This document shows positions 52,637 to 62,791 of a stretch of DNA of 64,000 nucleotides, piece after piece. Each line of letters begins with the position of its first letter. Positions within the stretch are counted from its first letter, which is position 1. The notes under the pieces were generated by a model. The model was not told the origin of the DNA, ran no database searches, and saw only the letters and a list, made by a program, of their open reading frames with translations. Source of the DNA: Psococerastis gibbosa (lineage: Eukaryota; Arthropoda; Insecta; Psocodea; Psocidae); NCBI GenBank assembly GCA_963971405.1, contig OZ020488.1:42638888-42702887 (forward strand), written 5' to 3'. The position numbers were made by a program, and so were the translations under genes.

Positions 52637-53207
52637 TTATATAAACCATAAATAATCGCTGCCTCTCCTGTTAAGGCGCAATTAACCTTTCCAGCAGCTT
52701 TTCATTCATTCATTGGGTTTCGCTGCTGGTACACATGTACTGAATCCAGCGTCAACACCATTACCATCAACAGATTACCATTCTCGCCATTTAGTAATTA
52801 AGTACCTAGGTAGCCTACCCATTTTGAAGTGGCCATGCAATAGTGCAATTTCCAATTATTAATGGTAGCCTACCATCCATATAGACAAACAACACTTGAT
52901 TTTGTTATGGCCATGAGCTCATGGTGGTGTAGGCCTATAGACCTGAGAAGGGGAAAACGTAAGAGATGCGGCTACTCTAGGATATTGGGGGGGGGGGGAG
53001 TTTTAAATTGGAGCTTATTTTGTTTTATTTGATATATTATTCATAATATTGAAGTATTATATAACTTATAACAACTAACTTAGGCTAATTGAAATTGAAA
53101 ATATTGACCGTCACAAAAGGAAAACCAACGAATGAGACACGATAATTCAGTTAGCTAATGCTGTATTGGTACCTATGTCACATAGTTACAAATAATTAGG
53201 ACCCTCC
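52637..53207. other. Displaced promoter box and array spacer
   Basis: The sequence upstream of Gly/Met copy 2 resumes here (ataaaccataaataatcgctg, GTTAATTGCGCCTTAAC complement at 52670-52686). It runs through the conserved ~500-bp spacer with its G-run (52987-52998) and into the 3' flank of copy 3. Confidence 0.7.
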
Positions 53208-53465
53208 TTATTTGCCCATACCCATACTAGCACCTGCTGACATTGGTCCCATATTCGCACTTGCTCCCATTGATCCCATGGAGGGGCTCCCTTGGCCGCC
53301 AGGTCCCATACCAGGTCCGCTACTGCCGGCAGGACTTGATCCCGCACCGACGCCGCCAGACATTTCAAAGGGTCCAAACTTCATTCCGGCACCGAACCCG
53401 TTAGGCATGGCAGAAGCCACCACAACCACTGCAGCAAGAACAACAATAACCATGGAAGCCTTCAT
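53208..53465 (-). CDS. Secreted Gly/Ser/Met-rich peptide precursor, copy 3
   Basis: 85 residues; signal MKASMVIVVLAAVVVVASA, mature start MPNGFGAGMKFGPFEMSGGV. Differences from copy 1: Leu to Val in the signal, His-Gly-Val to Asn-Gly-Phe, Ser to Pro twice, Gly to Ser near the end (SAGASMGM). Length is the same and there is no frameshift. It has the fullest promoter of the three: TATATAACC box, GTTAA-N7-TTAAC box, and a longer 5' UTR (ggtatggaactgttctggtacc) shared with the Thr-type gene at 18.0 kb. It thus links the two branches. Most likely of the Gly/Met copies to be expressed. Confidence 0.75.
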   Translation of the reverse strand: MKASMVIVVLAAVVVVASAMPNGFGAGMKFGPFEMSGGVGAGSSPAGSSGPGMGPGGQGSPSMGSMGASANMGPMSAGASMGMGK

Positions 53466-53511
53466 GGTGCTGGTATGGAACTGTTCTGGTACCGCTGACT
53501 GTGCTGCCGTG

Positions 53512-53561
53512 GGTTATATACCAGAAATAACCGCTGCATCTCGTGTTAAGGTGTAATTAAC
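53512..53561 (-). promoter_or_regulatory. Core promoter of Gly/Met copy 3
   Basis: TATATAACC (53512-53520) and GTTAATTACACCTTAAC (53545-53561), 47 and 80 nt before the ATG. This is the same geometry as the Thr-type gene at 18.03 kb, whose two boxes sit 49 and 80 nt upstream. Confidence 0.7.
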
Positions 53562-53871
53562 CTTGCCTGTAGCTTTCCATTGGGTGTTGCTGCTGGTACC
53601 TATGTACTAAAACCATCGTCAACAGCAGGGCCATCTCGCAATTTAGTAATTAAGTAGGTAGCCATTTTGAAGTGGCCATGCAATAGTGCAATTTCCTATT
53701 ACTAATGGTAACATTCAAACAGACAAACAACAAATAATTTTGTTACGGCACATCAGCTCACGTTAGTGCAGGCCTACAGACCTGAGAAGGCGAGATGGCG
53801 CATCGTGCCTGTAAGAGTTGCGGCGAATCTAGGATATTGGGTTGGGGAGGGGGGGGGGGGGGGTCAAGCTT

Positions 53872-53985
53872 TCCAGCAGCTTTTCATTCATTCATTGGGT
53901 TTCGCTGCTGGTACATGTACTGAATCCAGCGTCAACACCATTACCATCGACAGATTACCATTCTCGCCATTTAGTAATTAAGTAA
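53872..53985. repeat. Extra partial copy of the array spacer
   Basis: tttccagcagcttttcattc ... gccatttagtaattaagta repeats the spacer segment of 43.79-43.88 and 52.69-52.80 kb. It begins right after a G-run (53848-53862), suggesting a breakpoint at the G-run. Confidence 0.75.
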
Positions 53986-54087
53986 GTCAATTTAATGCAA
54001 TATAGGTACATTGTATATATAACAATGACCTTAAACTAATTTCGGTTGAAGAGGTAACCTCCTCGTTATCACCGAAATTAGAAGGTT

Positions 54088-54245
54088 TAGAAAAAACTGG
54101 ACTTGGCGGGATTCGAACTCACGAATCCAATCCGGGGAATCGTCTTCATCCCTCCAAGTCCACCAGGGCTTGTTGTCCAGTGTTTAAGACGATGCCCTAG
54201 ATAGGCGTAGATCGTGGATTCGAATACCGGCAAAGCAAGTTTTTT
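54088..54245. mobile_element. Head-to-head pair of family 2 SINE heads
   Basis: A minus-oriented head (gacttggcgggattcgaact ... caagtccaccagggctt) is directly followed by a plus-oriented head (ttgttgtccagtgtttaagacg ... gtggattcgaatacc). Each has A- and B-box-like motifs. The pair forms a near palindrome of about 75-bp arms. Confidence 0.75.
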
Positions 54246-54249
54246 CTAG

Positions 54250-55480
54250 ATCCTGTAATTTCGGTTGATATATTGTGCCAAAAAAGCCCATTCTGCCTAG
54301 TGCTTGGTAAAAAACAATTATGGGTACAGTGCCCCCTGCACCCCGCCGGCAACGGCATAAAGATGTAGAAGCCAACGTGAAGCCACTGCATTACAATTCC
54401 TTAGTACAGTCATCGTGACTAAGTACATTTTTTATGCTTTACATACTTGCCTTCCTTTTGGGAAGTCCGATGTATGGTATCTACGTGTTTACAATTGCCA
54501 TGATGATCGCCAATCTTCGAAAAAAAGAGGAACAAGTGACATATTTTCTTTACTTTTTGAGTTAAGCACCCAATCTCCGAGAGCTAGTCTATATGGGCAG
54601 TCAAACTGTAAATCACTATCAGCATACGCATTTGCTGAGCCATAGGAGACTACCAAAATTAATATGGTCCACTGACAAAAGCTTACAGATCAACAAACTT
54701 CAACTTATATTAATATATTGTATATATTGGATATTCCCCACATTGTCCCCTAAAAGAACATCAATTAGATGTTATAAGAGTAACAGGGAGAACACAGAAG
54801 ACGCGTGCGTTCCACCACAGCGTCAAAGTCAGTTGGCCCACAGTGTACGTTCTGTAACGGATGTGAGGAGGTTTTGAATTTTGGCGGGCCGCGAAATTGC
54901 GAACTTTTCGCGAATTTATGTTATCTTAGTTAAATTGTTGTCTTATATCTCAACTCAAATGTATTGGCATCAAATATTTCAGAAAGTAATTTCTTTAATT
55001 GGTATTTTATAGTTGAGAATTTTTATTTGAAAAATAATTAGGTACAAGTTATTATATTCTTCTATGTAACTTCTATAAAAGATAGAACTCTTGTCTCTGC
55101 TTAACAACACATATGCTGGTTGTGATAAACCCATTGTTAAGCCTAACGTTTCCTTCACAAAGCTTATTTAGTGAAGTTCTTCAGATATCAAAGACTATAT
55201 AATAGGGTCTAGAGTCTAGACTCTAGACTATACTCACTCTATACAGTACAAAGCCTATGCCCATTAGGCCTACAATCAAATATAGGAAGATTAATGTCAT
55301 TTTTTATTAAATTTTTCATTAGTGATAGAACAAAAAAAGTCCTTATTTAATGTATTTACATTTTTTATTATATTACGGTAGTCGTAACTACGGCCTATTT
55401 ACTTTATTCATGGTACTAAATCGGTCATTTCCTTCTATTCTAACTTATCTCGTTGTTTTTCCGTTGTATTTTAATGTTTA
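54250..55480. other. No gene recognised
   Basis: Includes the short repeat motif (gaagccactgcattacaattcc ... gatgatcgccaatctt) at 54370-54525, split by about 60 bp. The rest is AT-rich without coding signal. Confidence 0.35.
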
Positions 55481-55627
55481 TTGTTTTCCTATTTATACGT
55501 AGTATAAGGAAAGCTTTGTGACGGTCATAGTCTAATTTACGATTCTGACATTTCAAAGGATTTACATGCTTTGAGGTACCAGGAACCCAAAAAAGTGGTT
55601 TCTACAAAATGCCTGTCTGTCGCTCTA

Positions 55628-55972
55628 TATTCAAATAAATAAATCTTGACTTTTTGTTGTTCTATTACAAAGCCAACCTAGTGGAGTTAGGGCTAAAAAG
55701 GCCGGCCGCCATACCAAGTTGAATCCAGCGGACCAGAGCAGGTTCAAAGATGCAGATAACTTGGTCGTGTGCACAGTGCCGGTAGGGAAACATGGTAGGA
55801 CTTGTCCTGGTCACCTCCGAACTAATCGTGTGACTTCACTGTGTTTCCCAAGTGGTACGGAATCCACTATAATCAGGAGGTCCACTGTCCTATGGGCCCA
55901 CACCGCACCGTGGTCTGGGGCTGTGTCCAACTACTAGGGCTATAAAGCCGTCTCGTACACTCAACTAGGATC
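55628..55972 (-). mobile_element. SINE family 1 split by a 239-bp insert
   Basis: Tail and body (caaataaataaatcttgact, gccaacctagtggagttag) then the middle (agggctataaagccgtct, gtacactcaactagga). The head is absent. The split point carries an 8-bp repeat TAGGGCTA on each side. Confidence 0.7.
55696..55934. mobile_element. Unidentified GC-rich insert with 8-bp target duplication
   Basis: 239 bp between TAGGGCTA repeats (55688-55695 and 55935-55942). It is more GC-rich than the window average, with no clear inverted termini and no poly(A). A 72-codon plus-strand frame crosses it but has no recognisable content. Origin unknown. Confidence 0.6.
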
Positions 55973-56904
55973 TATCTATCTGTTCATCGATTTGCGGGCA
56001 AACTACTCGGTGGATTTAGATGAAATTTGGCATGTAGGTTTACAAAAATTGGACCTTGAGATTTTATTTTTATTTTTGGGGGGTTTTATTCTCAAAAAAA
56101 CTATTTAAAAAAACGGATAAAAAATTATTTCTCTAAAACGGCTTCAACAATTTTCTTTAAATTCACAGATACATATTGTAGGTATATTGTAGTCGTTATT
56201 GATTTTAACAAAACGCGGTGGGTCGCTTGCCCCGTTATTGTTTGCTTCTGCTGGGAGTAAAAAAATTAAAATATCTCAATTTTCATGAAAAATTACTAAA
56301 AAATAATTTTTCTATGGGACCTTTCTTTCGATGTTTTCTAACTTTAGGCATGTTTAAGGAGTTAAATAGAGTAACAAAACCTAACAGGTTGCTTTCCACA
56401 ACAAATATTTGATTTTGAGCAAAAACATTTTTTGAAGAAACACTATACAATTTAAACCAAGGAAATTTTCCAAGGAACTATTACAGTACCTATCCTAATG
56501 AATAAATAAGAAAGCATGTACGGGTTCACTCGTACCGTTTTCGTATATTAAGAGGCAGCTAGCCGAATACTATGGCCACCCCTGGATCACCACAAAATAG
56601 GTTGGTTTATATTTTTTATTTAAGTTTTTTATGTAAGTTATAAATATTTTGCCCACTCAATTAGTAGAGGACTATTTCATGTACACCCTGTTATAAGGGG
56701 TTTATAATTTCGGTTGTTGGGCCTATACTTTTCCCATGAATTCGATAATTTGGTCCAATTTCTGTCCAAATTATCAAGATAGAGGCGACCTAGTGGTGTA
56801 AAATAACACGAATAAAATTTAAAATATACAGTATATACTTTAAATACAGTATGGAGGACTAAAAAATTTTGAGCCGTATTTTAGATGTATTTTTTAGCCG
56901 TTGT

Positions 56905-56978
56905 TAAATAAATAAATAATGACTTTGTTCTATTACTAAGCCAACCTAGCGGAGTTAGGGCTATAAAGCCCCTGCCAA
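56905..56978 (-). mobile_element. SINE family 1 tail fragment
   Basis: (AAAT)n tail, ctattactaagccaacctag, cggagttagggctataaagc; truncated after that. Confidence 0.7.
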
Positions 56979-57071
56979 GTTAACATACAGACTCACTCCC
57001 CCGCCACGCTGACAGGTTTGCTTACAAGCAGAAATGCTGAAGGCAGGCGTTGGAAATCCAGACGACCATTT

Positions 57072-57319
57072 GAGTTGCCTATTAGCAAAAGCAATCCTCT
57101 CCATTTTTTTCAGTTTTGAGATATTCGTGCCATTTTTTTTATTTTTCAATACTCTATCCGATGAATCAGATATTGAGACGCAAAAGCAATTCTAATTCTG
57201 TTAAAATTAGCTTTAAAAACTGTAATGTTATACCTCATGGCGTTGCGGCACAGCAGTTTTTTGCAGTTTCTGAAAAATCGGCCTGGGTGGACAGGATTGC
57301 TTTTGCTAATAGGCAACTC
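57072..57319. repeat. 31-bp inverted repeat with 186-bp spacer
   Basis: 57072-57102 and 57289-57319 are reverse complements with one mismatch (core attgcttttgctaataggca). Similarity stops sharply at both ends of each arm. No coding sequence between. Confidence 0.8.
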
Positions 57320-57449
57320 ATATTACTGTGCAAGTATTTTCTTAAATTTGTGTACAATACATTTAAATACGTACCATATAGGCATCAATGAGTGTCTGAA
57401 GAAGCCTGTAATTCTCATCAATGGCGGAAAGCTTAAACGTAATTAGTTC

Positions 57450-59300
57450 TTCTAGGATTGGTCTACAACCCATTCTTGGTAAGTGAACTTACTAAACAAA
57501 ATCGGTAGGTACTTATCATATACAGGGTCTAATACTGCCGTACAATAAGTGCCAACCAGGGTAACTTGGATGTAAGCTAAGTAGTGAAATTAAATGAAAT
57601 AAAATGAAGTGACTCGAGATATTGCCAAGACGTGATGATGTTAAAAAAATAAAGTAAAATAAATTGCACGCAGATTTTTGCAAAGCATTGAATTCACTAG
57701 ACTCGTTTTTTTTTCGTTTCTGTACTTGTTTAAGTCATACTTTCACCTGTTTCATTGTGTCAATGGTAAGCTTGTCTCAGCTTGTCCATTTACGCTTATA
57801 GCTGGTGGAGGTAAACATCGAGAACGTATACCACTTTGCAAACATTCATACGGAAACAATACAAATAATGTCCGAAATCCATGGGCTCGTTGGCATTGGA
57901 CAAGGGAACTATGGGCCACTATAAGTTGGCCTAGGTCCATAAAAAGTCCTTCGGGACATTATTATTATGAGTTTACTAGAAAAACATATTTATTGATATA
58001 TTTATAAATTATATATACAGTATAATAATATAGAAAATACAATATATACCTAACAGTATACAACTAACATACCATATTCAAGGATCTCAAAGCTATCTAA
58101 TATCTGAGCTGAGTTCGCCCCAAATTTTTGCATGGTGGCGCCAAAAGTTTCAAAAGAAGAGTCTTATAGAAATTTCACCCATTTTCCGGGGAATTCCTCG
58201 GAAACTCATTATTTTACCCAAAAGTAATGTAGTAACAGGGAGTTGTGTTTGTGCCTCTGGGGGCTTAAGAAAATAATTGCACCCCGGACATGTTTTTGGA
58301 AACGTTCCCCTGTCAATAAAACGGAATGAGGCTCCCAATGGCAGTTGAGCTCATCTCGCTCGTAAAATTTTATGTTCCCCCAGTAAACCGCTGATGTGGT
58401 GCCCCCACCCTCAACCTTTCTTCCTTTTGATATATTTCCAGAATTGTCAGCAGTCAGCACATTTGCAGCTTACCGCAGAACTCGGCTAGTATATAGGTTC
58501 GGGTAAGAAAGAAAAAATTTTTGATCCCGCCGAAGTTTCCTTCATACATTGAAATGTATCTTCAAAGAAATAAGTAAATAAATATATAATCTGTTAAATT
58601 ATCAATCAACAAGTTATCGACAAGAAAGTATTAAGTAAAATCGTCAAAATATCGTCAAAATCAGGTAGTTCTGTCATTGACATTGTGCTAGTGTCTCGGT
58701 GACAGTGTAGAAAGCTTTCCGTATGAGATAGTCTCCAAGTAATTTAGAGAAGTTAGTAGCATTTCTTGTAGCATAGGATCCAGTCGCCTACACTTGGCTG
58801 TGCAAGGTGCTTGCGTCTGAGTGTTCTTATTTAGTTTTAAGGAAATAGCAATTCGCTTTTATATGGTACTGTAAATTTTACTACTGTGTTTGCTTCTGAC
58901 CCCTAGTTGAAAAATTCCTGGCTTGTACAGATGTACGTCGGAAATTTAAAAAAAAATATTGTAATAGGAAAACTGACCCCAATATAGTCTCAGACTTGCT
59001 GACATGTGGAAAGAAAATTCCGGACTTTGATATTTAGATGCTCTTGGTATGTAGGAAAACCTTATTTAATAGAGAAACAAAAAAGCGATTCATTCCCATC
59101 CATAAGAACCCTACGAGGTTCCTTATACGAAACAAGGTTTTGTAAGGAACCTCAATGGCACCTTTCAGGTTATATACAGAATTGGGCAGTACCTATCTAC
59201 TCATAAATCGGGAATTAATATTAAATACAGTGGACCTCGGTTATATGGGAGACATGGTAAGGCCAATCTAAAAGTTCTATGCTAACCGAGATTCTTGACT
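57450..59300. other. No gene recognised
   Basis: AT-rich with scattered short frames only. A C/G-poor inverted patch near 58.2-58.4 kb shows no family match. Confidence 0.35.
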
Positions 59301-59302
59301 TA

Positions 59303-59692
59303 GGCGCTTATTCCACCGACCGGCTAGGGCTAAATACAAATACGGTTACGTGGTAACAGACATTCAAGACTTAGGCGGGGTTTCCACCGACCTCGCATTG
59401 CAGAATGCAAATGACATTGACGGAAATGTTTGTTTTCCTTTTTATAGAAATCTATTAAAATGTTTGTAATTAACATATTCCATGACGCCATTTTTTAATT
59501 TTAGTTAGTTTGTTTGTGATTTTACTCTATGATCATTGATCAATTTTAACTATGGCATTGAGTAAAACAAACATTTCCATCAATGTCATTTGCATTCTGC
59601 AATGCGAGGTCGGTGGAAACCCCGCTTAAGTCTTGAATGTCTGCTACCACGTCACGTGTATTTAGCCCTAGCCGGTCGGTGGAAACCCCGCC
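59303..59692. mobile_element. Foldback MITE, copy 1 (nested inverted repeats)
   Basis: Outer ends ggcgcttattccaccgaccg and cggtcggtggaaaccccgcc are inverted, and the arms continue for about 140 bp (gctagggctaaatac, cgtggtaacagacattcaag, ggcggggtttccaccgacct, cgcattgcagaatgcaaatg). A second internal pair, TTAGGCGGGGTTTCC / GGAAACCCCGCTTA, suggests one MITE nested in another. Unpaired centre of about 130 bp. Confidence 0.8.
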
Positions 59693-60615
59693 ACGAGGCT
59701 TATCCCAATCCAATGCTACCTTACGCAGCTACGGCGAGACCAAAAAATCAACTGAGTTTCTTTCTGATTTGAGTCTTTATTACCGGTACAACATGACAGA
59801 ACTCATGTAAGAGTATCTCCAGTGACTTCATGGAAGTGATACATTACTTATTTAATTTATATTTTATTATTTTTTATGTTTTATGTATTTATTATTAAGT
59901 TTTTTATTATACATTGAAATATAAAAATGAAATTATTATTTTTAACTTTCTAACTTTTGTGGGATAAAATTAGTACAAAGGTATTTTATAATTTATTTTT
60001 TTCAACATTACAGTACGCATAATTTGATGGGAGCCATCACCAAAAGGGCACAAGTAATTTAGTTAAACCCCCCACATTAATTCCGGAAATTTGTAAAAGA
60101 ATTTTACGCTACAAAACATTCCATACATTTGTTAAAGCTCATAAAATACAACTGGCCCAGTTCCTGAGAAAATCGCCCTCTGAAGTGGAATATTTCCTTT
60201 GAGACGTCCGGAACCCAAAAGGATGTATAAAAAGAAGATTAATGTCTGCCCCAAAGGACTTGAAAAGGACGGCCAAAGTGCTGACCATTGAATTTGTAAA
60301 GAACGAATCAAAGAAAGAGTATCTACCGTATAGGTATATGATTGTAACACTGTGGTCTATGGGTGGGGAATGCTAAACGAAGTTAGGAAGGGATTTTATA
60401 CAATTTTCGATAGGTTGGCAGGTAGGTGGCGTAATGATGAAACAGCAGTAACCTGGCTGAGGGGCTGTGGTCGATCTGACAGCGTACTTATCTTTTTACT
60501 ACAGGAGTTATATATTCTACTATCTCCTATCTCAAACTATTAGAGGTAAATCTCACACCTGTAGAGTGTAGACACACCCAAGAAAACCATTCTAAACCAC
60601 AACTACCAATAGTAA

Positions 60616-60970
60616 GGCGCCCATTCCACCGACCGGCTAGGGCTATTTACAAAAACAGTGACGTGGTAGCAGACATTCAAGACTTAGGCGGGGTTTCCAC
60701 CGACCTCGCATTGCAGAATTGACGGAAATGTTTATTTTCCTCAATGCCATAGTTAAAATTGATCAATGATCATACAGTAAAATCGTAAACAAACAAACAA
60801 ACTAAAATTAAAAAATGGCGTCATGGGATGTGTTAAGTACAAACATTTTAATAGATTTCTATAAAAAGAAAAATTCTAATTTCCGTCATTTGCATTCTGC
60901 CACCTAAGTCTTGAATGTCGGCTACCACGTCACCGTTTTTGTAAATAGCCCTAGCCGGTCGGTGGAATAC
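60616..60970. mobile_element. Foldback MITE, copy 2 (opposite orientation centre)
   Basis: Same outer arms (ccattccaccgaccggctag ... ctagccggtcggtggaat). The centre (gccatagttaaaattgatca ... ggcgtcatgg) is the reverse complement of that in copy 1, so the two lie in opposite orientation 0.9 kb apart. Confidence 0.8.
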
Positions 60971-62751
60971 TCGAAAGAGTCTCCAAAAAGCGCCTAAAAA
61001 AAAAAAAAAACCTCAAACTTTGCAAATTGTTATGTATGAGGATGAGATCGTTTTATGAGGTGCTCTCTGATTGGCTGATGAGTTTGCGCCGCGCGTTGTG
61101 GTGGTTCGGGTATAATCATGATGGCGCGGATTGAAATAGTAAAATATCTCTGAGTTTTGGAATTTATATAATAAACTTTCAGTTGGGTATGTGGTATCTT
61201 CATATAAATTCGAACCTACCCTAAATAAACCATACGTTACACAAATAAGCTCTATTAGATATTGTACAACACAGCAGAAGTCCCCAACTTTCTCGTGGCA
61301 AAAGCGGGACTTCCGGGATTCGGGATCCGAGACTCCCGAAAATTCGTCTTGTGCATGTAAAAACTTTATCTCGTGAACAGTTAGTCCTACACATCTCTAA
61401 TTTATTTCAAATTAAATTAGAACAATGCAACTGTCGTTTTAACTAATATAACTGTGCTATGCCGTGACTTCCGGCAGCACCGGAAATTCAAACTAATTTT
61501 GCGAGTATGTGAAATATTTAATGGACTGTCACAACTATGTTACATCCATACATTCAAACTTTTCCTCTGGGTCAGCCTAATGGCTAATGCTTATGGACGT
61601 ATACTTTTTCGCCTCTATGCCTTTTATAATTATAATTCCCCGGGGAAACCCCAGCTCCTTCTTCTCAAAAAGTTGCTTCACATCTTAATTCGAAGTGAAC
61701 GAAATCAACTGCTTCGGACCAATTTTCTCTGTTTTCCGGGACCCTGTTTGTGTCCCCACTAGTAAGTAAGTAAGTCAAGTCCAGTAAAAATTTTAAATCT
61801 ACCCCGGAAAGCAGCAGTATAGTACCCTATCTTGGTAGGCAATCATTGGGTAAGACGGGTAAGACTCGGGAGTATATCGCCCGTAACTGCTGTTGGTGGC
61901 TCTATGCATTGGAACATGGTGGTCCAAGCATTGAATGAATGAAAATGAAAATTTATATTTGACAAGCTTTAGTCCCGAAGGACAGTCTACCAGCTAACGG
62001 ATTTTGGTTTACAAATTAATATACAGAACATTTTTTCCTGCAAGAAAACAACAAAAGATAAAGAGAGAAAATAATAATCCAACAAATCAGGCACTCATTC
62101 ATTCAATCTCACACTTCACTCCCCAGAAACGGAAATTGAAGCTTTAATGGGGTATATCCCTCAGAGAACAAATGTTCCTCTACATTTTGATCTAGAGTGT
62201 GTCGTCGTCAGTAACACAGACTGGCCACAATTATTAAACATGCTTTGTCAAAAATAACTGACTCAGACGATGTCAAGTCTTCTGATATTTTATCAGCATC
62301 GGTGACTTAGGAGCATCTGTAAATAATTAGATTACTCGTGACTTCGTGGTATTTCATTTTAATAAACAAAAAATAACAAAAACTTAGAGTTTTAGAAAAA
62401 CTTGTTATAACAACCCGAATTAGTAAAACCCAAATGATCGTTAAGAAATTAACTTTGTCTAAGAAACCCACTTGTGTTAGTATAGGAGCATCTGTTTTAG
62501 CGAGGGGAGGGGCTGCACTGAAGATGTCGAACGCAGATGTTGACGAAACATTTGGAAGTACGCATTCAGTTTGAATATGGCTCATTAACCAGGATTCCGC
62601 TCTGGTCCATTACCAGACAGTGTCTGTGTAATTACAATGTACAGTAGGTACTGCTAGGTACAGCCAACTCGATGAAAATATTATAATGTACTCGATGTAT
62701 TTTCAAAATTGGAGAACCTCTAGGCTTAGGAAATCATTGCCAGAAGAAATG
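60971..62751. other. No gene recognised
   Basis: A patch near 62.09-62.13 kb (aatcaggcactcattcattc, cttcactccccagaaac) is an inverted match to 63.64-63.67 kb. The sequence right before the LINE (EEMRTVY-type frame continuing after 63602) could be the 3' end of an older retroelement. Confidence 0.35.
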
Positions 62752-62758
62752 AGAACAG

Positions 62759-62763
<5 letters not shown>

Positions 62764-62791
<28 letters not shown>

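Larger units (their letters stand above)
55481..56545 (+). mobile_element. DINE-1-like repeat copy F, carrying a SINE
   Basis: ttcctatttatacgtagtataaggaaagc start, short GTCTGTC core (55613-55620), then a SINE family 1 insertion (55628-55970). It resumes at gttcatcgatttgcgggcaa and ends near cgggttcactcgtacc. The most diverged of the near-complete copies. Confidence 0.65.

Noticed and set aside
57678..58007. 109-codon plus-strand frame as a host gene
   Set aside because: No signal peptide, domain or repeat support, and composition like the surrounding non-coding DNA.
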